64,000 nucleotides of DNA, from NCBI RefSeq assembly GCF_019649055.1, contig NW_026570362.1:124001-188000 (forward strand), written 5' to 3'. The position numbers and the translations under genes were made by a program. Shown in pieces: positions 1 to 11,574 of this stretch (position 1 is its first letter; the number at the start of each line of letters is the position of its first letter). Source of the DNA: Paramacrobiotus metropolitanus. Taxonomy: Eukaryota > Tardigrada > Eutardigrada > Parachela > Macrobiotidae. Under the pieces are notes generated by a model. That model was given only the letters and a program-made list of their open reading frames with translations. It was not told the DNA's origin and searched no databases.

Positions 1-104
1 TCCCATAATTTGAAAATGAATTTTAAAGCTTCTGAAATTCATCTTAAAACTGGAAAAAAAGGTTCAAGAAGATCGGGTAATAACCAGAATTTTGGTACAC
101 AACA

Positions 105-240
105 ATGCATTTAAACTTTTCACCCCTTTTAGTTCGCCATATCTCAGCAACCGGATGTTGCGCGCGCAAACGGTTTGTGGAACAAAATGCATAAAAATCA
201 TTTAGCTTTCAACGACATAAAGTACAATGCTACAAGCCGA
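105..240 (+). repeat. Dispersed repeat family D1, left segment
   Basis: This stretch contains CAACCGGATGTTGCGCGCGC followed by AAACGGTTT and a short AT-rich run. The same order of words recurs at 42355-42480 and, more decayed, near 47610-47700. The copies are similar but not identical, so this is an old interspersed repeat. No coding potential is seen. The family's other end (ATGTAC...GTACCGG) appears at 935-1045. Confidence 0.6.
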
Positions 241-934
241 GCACAGATGAAAAAAAAATTTTAATTCTTGATTGTGCAGTATTGGCCGTAGTGGATTGAT
301 TGAATGTTATGTCGCTGCGTGAGCACAGATGAATATAGGCTCACGATTGATGGTAAATTTAATTCGTGTGAACTTTTACATGTACTGTAATGCAGCGTTG
401 TCAGAATGAAAACATTGTATTAAATTTAGCGAGGGCACCGGGAACATTGCAGTAATCGTTTATGAAATTTGGCCTGTTAACAGGGCTTTCAGTGTAACGT
501 TTACGGTATACTTGTGCTAGATTTCTGCGCTTATATCGATGCAAATGTGGACTCAGGTTGGTGCGTTCGATATTGGTAGAAACAGGTCGTTGAAATCTTA
601 ATACAACTTTAGGATCGGGACGTGTTCTCTGAACAGTAACTGAAGCACAGTGGTCGTAACCACTGTATGCTGTTTTCACTGTCATTTTGCATCGCATTTT
701 GCTGTGCACCACTATGCCCGTAGTTACAAAGCAGTCCACGCTAGACCTATGACATCCATGGTAACAAGTGTTTGGGCGTAACAAAATAAAGTTAGCGAAG
801 TACCAACAGTCCAGGAACACTCGCCGCAGCCTGAAGATTCTGCTGCACTTTAAATCAGCAAAATCGAGTGATTAGAAGCTGCGATCACTGGCCGGGAAGA
901 AGAGGGGCCGAAATTCTGGCACAGATAATTAGTA
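241..934. other. No recognisable gene; one unassigned open frame
   Basis: AT-rich DNA. The only sizeable open frame is on the minus strand at 401-820 (139 codons). It has an early cysteine/histidine-rich stretch but no family signature I recognise, and its base composition is like the surroundings, so I do not call it a gene. Confidence 0.5.
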
Positions 935-1045
935 TCCTTATAATTACAAAAAAGTAATTCGGAGTGCGCAAAAACGAGTTTGGATGTACTTTGGATGTAC
1001 CCAATTCTGACACCATGTACCGGCCATTTTCCTTACTCAAACTCT
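935..1045 (+). repeat. Dispersed repeat family D1, right end
   Basis: The sequence AAAAAAGTAATTCGGAGTGCG followed about 60 bases later by ATGTACCGGCCATTT recurs closely at 47690-47780. It also recurs inverted at 47177-47260 and 49479-49575, and with changes at 42490-42572. The conserved outer edge GTACCGGGCC in several copies suggests an element terminus. Confidence 0.6.
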
Positions 1046-1200
1046 TGCGCCTTGCGCAATGCACATTTTGGGACTAAACCGTCAACCGACATCTCAAAAG
1101 AACAAGAAACTTTTTGATACCAAACAGGCTATTTTTTATGAGATCTGAGATAAAATCGACCCTCTTCAATTTGTCGCACGCAAAGCCTAAGATCTCAGGC
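1046..1200 (+). repeat. Decayed copy of the arm of the 50.7-51.4 kb foldback element
   Basis: Read on the plus strand, this stretch carries the same words as the left arm of the inverted repeat at 50745-51439: TGCACATTT, a GGxxTAAACCG word, TCAAAAGAACAAGAAA, a GATACCA word and TATGAGA. In translation, both copies give HI(L/S)GLNR, a charged lysine/glutamate run, then FDT.Q...YE. This points to a coding relic of a transposon rather than simple sequence. Confidence 0.5.
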
Positions 1201-1230
1201 TACGGCTACCGTGAAAGCTGATCAGTGAAG

Positions 1231-1336
1231 TTTAAATCAGCGCATATTCACCAAAATATGAGACTTATACCACCTAGTAGAATAAAATGTGTATATTTTA
1301 ATAACTTTTTTATTTTCCGGTAAATATTACTAATTT
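1231..1336 (+). repeat. Left arm of a 4.6-kb-spaced inverted repeat
   Basis: About 105 bases starting AAATCAGCGCATATTCACC and ending TTTCCGGTAAATATTACT match the reverse complement of 5754-5863 with only scattered differences. The two arms face each other across 4.4 kb and could be the ends of one decayed element or two separate insertions. Confidence 0.65.
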
Positions 1337-1364
1337 TGTGTGTCTAATAATCAACCAAACCAAG

Positions 1365-1801
1365 TATGGAAAAACGTTCCGTGACGTCTACGCGCACACA
1401 TCAAAGATGCCGCCCATCGCGCACCTGAGATACGGATCTTCTCGAATGCTGATCGCGGATATGCTGCATCGCATGGTTATCAGTTGGCAGATCATATCCG
1501 CGGATTCAGTGCGAGCTAAATTGCAGTCGGCTGTATCTTCCAAGCAGTGAACGGCGTAATTTTTATTTCTGGTTCTACGAACCAGAAAAACTGATGTTCA
1601 GAGAATTCTAGAATTAAAAACCATGAAGATAATAATGATGTGTCGGCGCCCTATGTATAACGAAAATTAGAGCGAATAAAAATTATTCTTTTATTGCTAA
1701 CGCAGCTGCCGTACAGATCGGAGTGAAGATCGGTATCTCAGATGCGCGATGGGCGGCAATTCTGACGTGCGCGCGTAGACGTCACCGAACGTTCTCCCAT
1801 A
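1365..1801. repeat. Inverted-repeat (MITE-like) element
   Basis: The arms 1365-1443 and 1725-1801 are reverse complements over about 78 bases with roughly a dozen mismatches. Both contain GTGACGTCTACGCGC, GCCGCCCATCGCGCA and CTGAGATAC. The 280-base interior is AT-rich with no open frame. The compact palindromic layout without coding capacity fits a non-autonomous foldback or MITE-type element; I did not find a clear target duplication. Confidence 0.65.
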
Positions 1802-1836
1802 ATTATTTACTTTCGACGATTACTAGTATAGAAGGT

Positions 1837-2753
1837 CGTAACCGCCCTTAATGCAAGCGAGCGAGCGTGTAAGAGTTTTTTCATACAAACCTGCGTTGGA
1901 TAAAACATCAACAACAATAAACATGCGATGGTCTGTCTTACAGTTCCCAGTTGTATCATATGCTGAGAACATATCAGTAAGCTGTTTACGTCAGACGTGC
2001 TGTGCTAGGTCGGTCATGGCACCGACTTTTAGGATAAGACGATCGCATTGGTTTGTACACGCTTTTATCGGGCATAAATAGAGTATGAAGTCTGCTGCTG
2101 CTGCTGCTGTGAATTTTCAATGAGACTCCACAGCCAAACCCGATAAATGAACACATATAATTCCGGCAAGCCGCGAACTCTTCTGTTTATTATGGACCAA
2201 AGCGATTTAAACGGAGCGATTTTTTGTGCAGAAGTAGCGTTCACTATTTTTCAAATTAAACATGTTGAGGCTACCCGGTTAGAGCCGGCTTAGTGTGGTC
2301 AGCCCAAGATTCTGAGCCGTCTGTTCAACTTGTCGGTCACATCCAGCCGATAATCAAATGCTACACCTGGTGGAGTAAGGGATGGTACCGAAAGAGCAAC
2401 AAGAAGCGCATAGCTTTCTTTAAAATACAATAAAGAAGAAGCAGTGTTCCACTCAGTAGGATGCGTTTCTGCTGTGACTGCTAGGGATAGGGAGAGCAGT
2501 CGGCCGTCACTGCGCGGAAAGCGTATACGTAAGCCAATCGAAAGGAAAAGTATGATTGACACAACCAAAAGAGATAAATCAAATAAAAGCAAAAAGATTA
2601 GGGTTAACGATAACTACTTATGGCGGAAAATGATAAGGTAACTGACAATTAAACAACATGAATAAACGAATGCAAAACCGACATTTCCTAAACTCGTTCG
2701 AGTCCCAGATTGTGGCATGCGAAAGCGACTGCGGCCAAACAGCAGTAGGTTTA
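1837..2753. other. No gene seen; one CTG microsatellite
   Basis: AT-rich DNA with only short, unrecognised open frames on both strands. A (CTG)6 microsatellite sits at 2092-2110. I see no conserved protein motif here. Confidence 0.5.
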
Positions 2754-2803
2754 AATTGTTTAGCGCGTAATGACACACAATTGTTTAGCGCGTAATGACA
2801 CAC
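2754..2803. repeat. Perfect 25-bp tandem duplication
   Basis: The 25-base unit beginning AATTGTTTAGCGCG and ending GACACAC occurs twice head-to-tail (2754-2778 and 2779-2803) with no mismatch. The identity suggests a recent slippage or repair event. Confidence 0.85.
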
Positions 2804-5012
2804 GAAAGACTCAAAAAGGGAATTCGGTTACGATGATTAATAAATGTAAAAGCCAGATCCAAATGGATTTGTTTGGGAATGGCAGTTTGCATTGGACAGG
2901 GAATACATTCCTATTTGACACTTAATTTTTTGCGTTTAGTGGCGGGGTTATCTGGCTGCAGTGGTCGCTAGTTGAAGTATTTGGCTACAAGGGCTTCGCA
3001 ACCCGTAAACGATCGCTAAATGGGTAGGTTGGCCTCCCTGAGTCAGCAGGCTGCAGCCTTATGTTACCAACCTGGTTAACATACCAAGGGTCTTCCAGGT
3101 AGACCTTGTTGTATTCTGTCTCTATCGAAGTGATGGGGATTTGCCGTCTCTTGGATCACGGATACCACGATAACGATATCCATTTCGTCGTGCCAAATCT
3201 GGCATTTTACCGTTCAGCCATGATAACTGGAGTCGTCCACACGGTGGCCATTATTTTTTTCCACCTCCATCCAATTTTCGAACAGCCTGAACTGCAATTC
3301 CCGCACATAAGAGCCCGTCATTGGTCGGACCTTCATTAAACCTTCATTGGTAGAACCTTCGCTTTCATGAGATGCTCTCTGCAACATTTTCCGCACGACG
3401 TGCTGGTATCTGGTTTTCCAGACAGGTGGGGGTACTGTATGGACCAGCAGATAGCCCTGTGTAAATCTTGGCGAGACATCTCGAGGGCGTGTGATACGGA
3501 GATCCCTTACTCCGAAAACGCCATGTGGAAGACTATCAGCTTATCTTACCGCTCGATTACTTCTCCTTTCAAGGGTTTTAGAAAGCCAGAGATAACCGCG
3601 TGATCCGCTTTGCTTTTTTCTCAACCGCCCCGGGGAATCCGGTATTTGAATCGTTTGGGGCACCCCTGAGGTGGAGCTGGTTCGGTTGGAACGCCGTTCC
3701 ATTCTGTCTGGGGTTTTGTCTGCAGCGAGGCTTCAGCATCATGTCAAGGATTACAATTATTGGCGTTAGCCATTTGTGAAATTTGTGTGTCCATGTTCGG
3801 AATTTTTAGTCTACCTTGGTCGACTTCTCGAAAATAGCTTCCCAGATCACTTATCCACCAGTACTATAGAAGCTCGCTTGAGTTATACCACACAGTTGGT
3901 GCACGGGGAAAACGCGCAACAAATATACACGCACTGACCAGGCCAAATGCGTCAGAATCACCCAGGTTTTGCACTTCCCGACGGATGGCTGCATTGCTGC
4001 CATGTGCTGCGACTAAGTTTCGTGAAAGATGTAATCTTATTGTACAACTCCATTGACCAGTATGGGTCTTAAAACAGAGCGCAGCTTTTGCCAAAGCTCA
4101 CTATCCGTTTGTGTCAATTGGCAAGGATCTGCATCCTGCGGCTCGATAATAAAACAATGCATTTGCTTCCGAAAATTTGTCCACTGATCTCTGCAAGTTT
4201 TGTCCAGCAGAATCTTCCGCTTTTTGACGAGACACTCGGCTGCTGCGGGTACGATAAGTGTTTAGAACGTCGTTATCGCACCCTAGGTAAGCGTAGCGTA
4301 ACCTCTCGTGTTACCACGAGATCCGTAGTCAGGTGTAACGTTAATGGCAACAAACGGTCCGGAAAGTATGGTTACGTTAAAGACATTTGCCCTTCTCGGT
4401 GAAAACAAAGACCACACTGTCCCGTCGTACTTGCAGTCCCGGACGATAAGATCGCTGTTCAAGTACCGAGTTGCTCGGCTGAAGTTTCCCGGTCGAGCTG
4501 AGATCTGCCGGCTCCTTCACAGGATTCCAGTTACGACTTTGCTGCGAATGTTCTCTTGGTTCATTTAGACGGCGATTCTGCTGACACCTGCCACGACTCA
4601 GACAGAATTAACTTTGTCCAGTGCTTCAAGAGCGGGCTCAGCATAGCAGTGATCAAATGACCGTTCAGTCTTCGTTTGTTTATTATTTAATTTCCTGGTT
4701 CGTGTAACGCAAGTATTGTCAATTTTTCGAGTTTTGCTGGAGTCTCGACCACTCATTTCCGGGACTGGGCTTGGATTACCCTGTCGGACTGGGCATATCC
4801 TTTTATCGTCGGAGTGGGTGGCAGTTAAGAGTTGGCAACGGCGCAGTCGTAGTAGTTTGACCAGCAGGTGAGCCAACTTCGAATGAGCCTGCTGGATTCA
4901 AAAAATATAGCCGCAGCTGATGCAAGTTGAGTCGTCTAAGCCTACTTGGACTCCTAGCATACCGGGAACCAAGCCGATGCCTGTAAAAGGCTAGTGAATC
5001 AAAACAGCTTGA
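2804..5012. other. No recognisable gene
   Basis: Open frames of 60-104 codons exist on both strands (for example 3864-4094 minus and 4088-4402 plus), but they overlap each other and show no domain I recognise. The GC-richer part from 3000 to 4500 could be a decayed coding transposon; this is a guess from composition only. Confidence 0.4.
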
Positions 5013-5690
5013 AGCTCACCCGCGGGTTCGTCAATAATACCCGGGTAGGTTTCCATGTGACGATTATTTCAAAACACAAAACGCTACCTAGGCCGGTCAA
5101 AATTTCCAGACCGGGTCAAAATTTACGGCCCCGCCATACTTTGGTACGGCAGGTTCGTCAAAATGCCCGGGTGGTTCTCTGTGACGGTTCTTCCAAAACA
5201 CGCCACCTGGTCCGGTCAAATTTTCCGGACCGCGTCAAAATTTACGGCCCCGCCATACTTTAGTACGGCAGGTTCGTCAAAAATGCCCGGGTGGTTTTCT
5301 GTGTGACGGTTCTTCCAAAACACGCCACCTGGTCCGGTCAAAATTTCCGGACCGGGTCAAAATTTACGGCCCCGCCATACTTTAGTACGGCAGGTTCGTC
5401 AAAAATGCCCGGGTGGTTGCCCGTGTGACGGCTTCAAAACACGCCACCTGAGACGGTCAAAATTTCCGGACCGGGTCAAAATTTACGGCCCGACACACTT
5501 TAGTACAACGGGTTCGTCAAAAATGCCCGGGTGGTTCTCTGTGTGACGGTTCTTCCAAAACACGCCACCTGGGCCGGTCAAAATTTCCGGACCGGGTCAA
5601 AATTTACCCTCCTCCATACTTTAGTACGGGGGGTTCGTCAATAATGGCCCCTCCATACTTTAGTTCGCCCTTGGACCCCGGGGACTCAGC
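5013..5690 (+). repeat. Tandem satellite, ~120-bp unit, about 5.5 copies
   Basis: The anchor GGTTCGTCAA recurs at 5025, 5152, 5271, 5393, 5511 and 5632, giving spacings of 118-127 bases. Each unit holds GCCCGGGTGG, ACACGCCACCTG, CCGGTCAAAATTTCCGGACC and TTTACGGCCCC. The unit itself repeats GGTCAAAATTT twice. The outermost copies are the most diverged, as expected for an array homogenised in its middle. Confidence 0.9.
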
Positions 5691-5753
5691 TCTTCGCGTG
5701 ACGCACTAAACTTAAAAACGCTCGCTCGCTTCACTCGCTCGCTTGATTACACA

Positions 5754-5863
5754 AAAACAGTAATACTTACCGGAAAATAAAAAATTTGTTAAAAAAACTG
5801 CATATTTTATTCTACAGGATGATACAAGTCTCATATTTTGGTGAATATGCGCTGATTTCAACT
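5754..5863 (-). repeat. Right arm of the 1231-1336 inverted repeat
   Basis: The reverse complement of 1231-1336 with scattered differences, including TTACCGGAAAATAAAAAA at one side and GGTGAATATGCGCTGATTT at the other. See the left arm for interpretation. Confidence 0.65.
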
Positions 5864-6084
5864 TTATCTGTACTGGTGAGTGGCGTGTGCAAGACAGTAC
5901 GTACGCACTACACAGTTGCAGAACAGATTGTTATCTACAGAGAGCGTAATTTATTTTTACGAGTTTGGATGCCATACACTGCGAGTACTGAGTGGTTTTC
6001 AACGGCTCACCACCATTTTGTTGACTGAAAGTTTATCGGCCGACGCAAAGTCGACCACACTAACCGTTACGAGGGTGACGGATA

Positions 6085-6480
6085 ATAGCCAAAAAACCCA
6101 AGAAAATTAAGAAACCCGAGGAAAAACTAAGAAAACAGATGGGTTAGCTAAACGCTAGTTCTACGAAATAAATAGAAAAAAAAACGAAATAAATCAATTA
6201 AAAAACATATGTAAATAACAAAAAGATAAGAATACTTAACATAAGGAAACAGAAGAAAACATAACAAAGCAAGAAAAAAACATTGATAACATAAGAAAAC
6301 AATAAAAACATGATGACATAAGAAACATGAAACATGCAGCATAAAAAAATATAAAACAATAACAAAAAAGACTTGAAAAAAATGAACAAACAAACAAAAC
6401 ATAAAAATAACATAAGAAACCAAAGAAAACCTGAGAAGAAATGGGAAACCTAAGAAAAAAACTCGAAAAACCGATGAAAA
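6085..6480. repeat. A-rich low-complexity tract with AAGAAAAC words
   Basis: About 400 bases of AAGAAAAC, ACATAAGAAAC and CCTAAGAAAA words. Read on the minus strand it gives phenylalanine-rich open frames (6148-6423) that are artefacts of composition. A similar TTCTTAGGTTTT tract sits at 11730-11820 in the opposite orientation, again beside the GACATTTCG repeat, so the two may be one composite repeat. Confidence 0.7.
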
Positions 6481-6489
6481 TTAAACGTG

Positions 6490-6645
6490 CCCATTTTGTT
6501 CTGAGTGAATTGTCCGCGACCAGGCGTCCTGCGTTAAAATGTCGCTGAGGTAAATTGTCTCAGAATAACAAATATGTCCCGAACGAAAATGTCCTAGCGG
6601 CCGCATGTCCCGCGACGAATTGTCTTTGCGGTGAAATGACACACT
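6490..6645. repeat. GACATTTCG-type dispersed repeat, copy 1
   Basis: Short degenerate words of the form AA(T/A)TGTCC-GCG and GACAATTCG, including CCGCGACCAGGCGTC and CCCGCGACGAATTGTC, recur every 12-25 bases. Related blocks lie at 11575-11905 and 15595-15735. No coding sense is visible. Confidence 0.5.
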
Positions 6646-7305
6646 CCCAGTTATACGGGTGCGCAAACATTACATGCCGCACGCGCTGCTTGTCCGGGCT
6701 CCCGCAGCGTTTTTAAAATCCTGGATAACTCTCTTACCATTGTAATAAGAAAACTTCCTCCCAAATTTCAAAAACATCCACCATCCGTTTGCCTTTAATG
6801 GTGAGGAACCCGCGCACACACCAAGGAGACCGAATTTGTCCAGCTGTAACATCAGGTTTCGCTTTTAAAAAAATTTCGGTAAAAATACCGGTGCTAACAA
6901 AACGTATGTGTTCGAGGACAACTTTCTAATATTATTATTAAAATTATTAACCATCAATAATAATTTATCACTTACCTATAAGATAAAAATAACTGCTAAA
7001 ATACGTATTTAAACAGGTACCACACATACAACTGCGCTAACTACTAGCGTATATGTAATCTTACTTTATTATTATTTGAAAAATTAATGCCTGCTACTAT
7101 TATAGAATTTAAGTGCACTACGTACTACCGTACTACTTCTCAGTAGCGTTTCCGGAGCCAGTCCCATCCTCCCATCCGATGTGCGAGACCTTTTTCCTCC
7201 AAACCGCTGACGTAATTTGGAAACGCTCCCGTATGCATTATGCACTGGTACAAGCTTGTCCGGTAATTTCTGCCTGTTCAATACAGCGAAATACACAATT
7301 TTGCT
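6646..7305. other. No gene seen
   Basis: AT-rich sequence with short open frames only. A 30-base word around GACCGAATTTGTCC (6811-6840) reappears inverted at 10119-10150, which hints at another decayed element end. No protein motif is recognised. Confidence 0.4.
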
Positions 7306-7736
7306 TGTTACGCCAAACTCTATGCTACGGCGCCCCACGCCACACTGCTTAACATGCATTTGGTTGGCTGGTGGCTAGGTGCACGGCAGATAATTTAGCG
7401 TTAATGAGAATAACAGTAGTTGGCTGCCGGAAGGTGGTTAGATAACGGTCGATGTAGTAGTAATATAACTGCGGAGCGCATTTAAAAAATCCGATCAGCA
7501 AGTGACGCGGCCATCATTTTAAGCGCAAATTTCGCGCTAGCTGTACCTGTACGACAAATTATCGGACAAGCTTAAACAAGCCGGTCCGCGAACAATATAA
7601 ATTCATGGGTTACGCCAAACAACGTATTACACCACGCCACTCTGTTTAACACGTAACATGCGTTTGGCTGGCTAATGGCTTGGCGCACGCCATATATTTT
7701 AATGAGTATAATCCTAACTGCCTGGCGGAAGGTCGG
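7306..7736. repeat. Two diverged direct repeats of about 130 bp
   Basis: Segments 7306-7437 and 7608-7736 share GTTACGCCAAAC, CCACGCCAC, TGGCTGG, TTAATGAG, a CTGCC word and GGAAGGT in the same order and spacing. They are an old tandem or nested duplication with about 300 bases between starts. No conserved open frame spans them. Confidence 0.6.
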
Positions 7737-10673
7737 TGCAGAAAGGGACAACCCACATGTGGAGCGCATTTACGCATTGTGGTAAACATAGTGTAGTGGC
7801 CATCATGCTGTCTGTGACCTTTTATCCATAACCACTCCTTCGGCATCCGGTTTTGCTCGAGCCAACACCGTTTTGTCCACTCTACGAAAGGTCACCAGAA
7901 CACTGGGCAACATGGCTCGTCACGGTGTCGGAAACTGTAATGCAGTGAAAGGGATGTATTCGGCTTGCATTCCTGTAACGTGCAGCAAGTAACACTCAAT
8001 TGGAACTTCATATTCTCACCTACAATCCCATCTCGAAACGTTTAGACCGCTGTACGCGAGATATTACAACATGTGGGCCCGAGCCATTTAGCCATTGCGG
8101 TACACCACGCTGCTGTTCGCTAACGTCACTGCAACGTGAAAGAGGTTGTCGCAGACAAAATCGAGCGATTATTGTGTGCTCTACGCCAGTGCATCCAGTG
8201 GTGAGTAAATAAAATCTAACTTTTCAGTGCGCTATTCCGTGTGTCGTATCTACAGCGGTCTAAAGGTTTAGAGATGGGCTCTTCGGTAATTTTTAGCATC
8301 TGCGTGTGTACGAGGAGCAGCTGGACGAGCTCGCTAGCGGGCTGCATTCATAAAGCCATAAAGCAAGATCTGCAGCAAGCAAGCAATATTCGTTGATAGC
8401 AAGCATAAAGCAAGACTCGTTTCCCTGCACCGCTGCAGTCACCGACCTCGAGTTTAACGTTACGGCAGCACATATGGTTAAATCGGGCGCGGTACCTAAA
8501 CGCCACGTTCAGCCACAACTTCATGCTCCGGCCTCGTGAAGCCACCAGTACAGGGAAACGGTTTGAGTAGAATCGATGCCCTTCTTGTATGCATATTTAC
8601 GTACTGTACAGACACACTTCAGATAGCGAAAAGGATAGATATATTGTACGGTAAAAAAGTATATTTTTTCTATATATACCAATATAATGTTGTAATATTT
8701 TTGTTGGTGGTTTGTTGCTTACCTGAGTTACGTCCTGTGCGCTGACTGCTGAGTGTTATCTCCATTTACTCGTCGCGCAACTGAATGGATCCTAGTACAG
8801 GTAATTTCACACGAGGGCCTTCGAGTACTCCGGTGACATCTCCCACCTCTATAAAGGCTATTAGAAATGAATCCATCCGGGCAGAACGCTGCGCAAAATG
8901 AAATACCAGGGTGAAGAAATACCAGGTACCAGGGTACCTGTCAGTTTCAAAGTTCACAAAAATTCAGTATCAGAATGCTATGGAAGTGCTTATAAAATTG
9001 CGGTCTCATGTATTAATGTTATGCAAAAAAGCTGGGACTATCTATCGCTCTAACTTTAATTTTAAGGGGTAGAACGGTGACAAAATGCTAGTAAATATTT
9101 AAAGACTAATCTGAGAGCATTTGACATTATTGGGAAAAGTGATTTAGAATTGACAGGATTGTTTGACGCAAAAGGCAATGGTGTAAGAATAAATTTATTT
9201 ACTTACGTACTTCAGTACGCATTCTAACGAAGCAATACGCTCATACTACTCGGCGAGTACTCGCGTACCTTTTCTACGATAGTTTTTCGAATATCAGGTA
9301 CTAATTAGTTGCCAGGAGATTTTCTACAATGAGAACACAGTAAGTACTATACAGTAAGTACATAAATCATGATAAAATTTACTAGTACGGTGAAAGATTT
9401 TGCAAAACCGCCAAGTATCAGCAATAATCGGTAAAAACTTGTACGTACCAACGCTGGATTCCGGAACAGATGTTACAAATTAAGTATTGTAAAGACGCTG
9501 CATCAAACCCAGCGAGGAGCTCACCATAGTAATCCCGGAAGTACGGCTGCTCACTTTCGATTTGTAGTAACTGTACGTAGAGAATGTGCACATCCCAAGC
9601 CACTGTCGAACTCACAACATCGTTTAATGTACGAGTACAGATACACACCATAATATTTACGTTCTTCTTCAAGTATTGCCTGTTCCATAACTTAAAGAAC
9701 AAAAAAATTTCCGCTGACAGCACGCACAAAGAACAAGAACTTGTTGTTCTCAAATGCTGCTGAAAACGGAAACTTTTTAATTACGGTAATAGGTTACTTA
9801 TCTGTTATCAGTTCTAAGCAATTCCCAGTACTAACAATATTATCGTAACACCAACAAATTGGTACTGTCTTTAACCGCATGCAAATCAGCAAAACGAAAA
9901 GATACGTAGTCAAACAACACCTAATAATTACTTATATGAACACTTCCTAATTGGGACTCATAATGACTGTACAAATAAAAATTTACACGCTCTAGAAATA
10001 CGTAATTTTTTCAGCAGAACAGCTCTTGATCTTTAACCCCGACTAATAATTATCGAATTTTAAACATATAAATTTATTGCCGAATGAAGCGGGGCCATCT
10101 GTGCTTACTGTTAGGTTGGACAAATTCGGACTTCTTGGTGTGTGGGCCGCAGTGGGTCTGCGGAGAGTGCGTTTTTTAATTATTAAGTAGTAAGTACTTC
10201 AACTTTTATGCTACTGCCCACGTACACTTCCATACTACCGTAGTAGGGTTGCCTGTTCTAGCCAATGGCAATTGCTAAAACGCGCTATTTATATTTCTAT
10301 TGATGTATGCGTAGCTTCTATGCATACAAGTAACATTGGCTTAGACCTCTTGCAGTGGAAACGGGAACCATCCAGGATTCAAAAATCATAGTTTTGTTAT
10401 TACAATAGTGAGGGGGTGCTTGAGAGGGAAAAATGGCATACCGATCACTGGAAAAGGAATTATTCCAGATTTTCAGAAAAACAACTTACATGTCCGAGTA
10501 ACCAAGTTTCCAAGAAAAAGAAATCAAAAAATACTCCCCGAAGGCAGATCTGCCGTCTACGCTAAGCTGAACAATTAAATAATGCTTCATTTCGTGATAC
10601 TGCAAACTTTGATGCACTTGTACTAGTTCCAGTAGAAAACATTAAAAAGTACTGACTACGGAAAGGAGATACC
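7737..10673. other. No recognisable gene
   Basis: AT-rich DNA with many GTAC-containing words. The best open frame is 9418-9753 on the minus strand (111 codons, cysteine-rich ends, an acidic/aromatic middle around YFRDYYGELL). I cannot place it in a family and would treat it as a possible transposon relic at most. Confidence 0.4.
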
Positions 10674-10689
10674 ATGGGTCTAGAAAGTT

Positions 10690-10946
10690 CGGGCACTGTG
10701 GATTGGAAAGCACGCAATACCGCGGTATCGGCCGCTATTAGCGATCGGATGGGCTATCAGAACACGGTCGCTGTTCGCAATGCTCATGACATTTTGTGGC
10801 TGGGATACATTCATTACGCGGACACCAACCACCCACTTACCCCCTTTGACTCCATAAAGGCCACGACGCGTCGAATTCGGGAAGTATCTGGCCGTTGCCG
10901 TTCTACTGGGAGATCGGTGCACATTCGCAACACTGATGAATTTTGA
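10690..10946 (+). pseudogene. Unidentified coding relic, copy A
   Basis: The plus-strand frame reads ...AVSAAI, GYQNT, a (Y/T)I..DT word, FD, then a serine/arginine run ending RSTGR. A second copy on the minus strand at 17330-17614 gives the same words in the same order, and the DNA is clearly related too. Conservation of protein words between two divergent copies implies that both descend from a coding mobile element. The frame here is broken downstream by an (ACAAC)n microsatellite. I cannot assign a transposase family and see no catalytic triad. Confidence 0.4.
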
Positions 10947-10960
10947 TCGCAGCACAATAA

Positions 10961-11011
10961 CAACACAACACAACACAACACAACACAACACAACACAACA
11001 CAACACAACAC
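10961..11011 (+). repeat. (ACAAC)n microsatellite
   Basis: Ten uninterrupted copies of the pentamer. On the minus strand this produces a spurious leucine/cysteine/valine repeat ORF (VVLCC), which is not a real gene. Confidence 0.95.
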
Positions 11012-11574
11012 TGAAATTTGAGGACGATCGCAGGCCGTTCGGCGTTCCGCTCTTACGCGCTACGTTACCTGAACGGTCGTGATGGACACCTGTGGAATGT
11101 TCGACGGGACCAACGCCACTGCCCGGATGGCGGCTGCTGTCTGCAAGCCGCACGGTCTCTATAACCTAGACCATAATGCCACTTGTTCCGAACTGGTCGA
11201 TAAAGGCCCAGTTACCGGGCTTTGGCGCCACCCCCGGATCCGCCACTGCTGAAGCGTCACAGCGGTCGGTTGCACATCGTACAACACTTCATCACTTTTG
11301 GAGGAGCGCAGCATGTTCTCGAGGATGCCTCCCACAAATTACACACCATCAAGGCTTTTTGCGGCACTTTCTGGACATCACGCGAATGGCATGCAGCCTG
11401 TCTGTTTAACCGCTGTCGCTCTCACCTTCGTGTTGAACAGCATGGTTGAATGTTTGTTTTCGACAGTTTTACAAGGAAGGTGAAGATAGCGCTGGCGATG
11501 GACACGGTTTCGGCCACAGTGCTGCAGACACATTTAGCCAGCTGGGTGGATGTGCCCTGCGCACCCGGACAATT
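11012..11574. other. GC-richer degenerate sequence, probably continuation of copy A
   Basis: Several overlapping plus-strand open frames between 11176 and 11483 and a GC content above the surroundings suggest that the decayed element continues. No motif could be recognised. Confidence 0.3.

Noticed and set aside
401-820. 139-codon Cys/His-containing ORF as a zinc-finger gene
   Set aside because: The cysteine spacing fits no known finger, the composition equals the background and there is no second line of support.
5013-5690. CRISPR-like array
   Set aside because: The whole ~120-bp unit repeats without unique spacers; it is a satellite in eukaryotic DNA.
6148-6423. Phenylalanine-rich membrane-protein-like ORF on the minus strand
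   Set aside because: A product of the A-rich low-complexity tract; no other coding signal.
10680-11153. 157-codon minus-strand ORF with repeated VVLCC
   Set aside because: Created by the (ACAAC)n microsatellite and antisense to the copy A relic.
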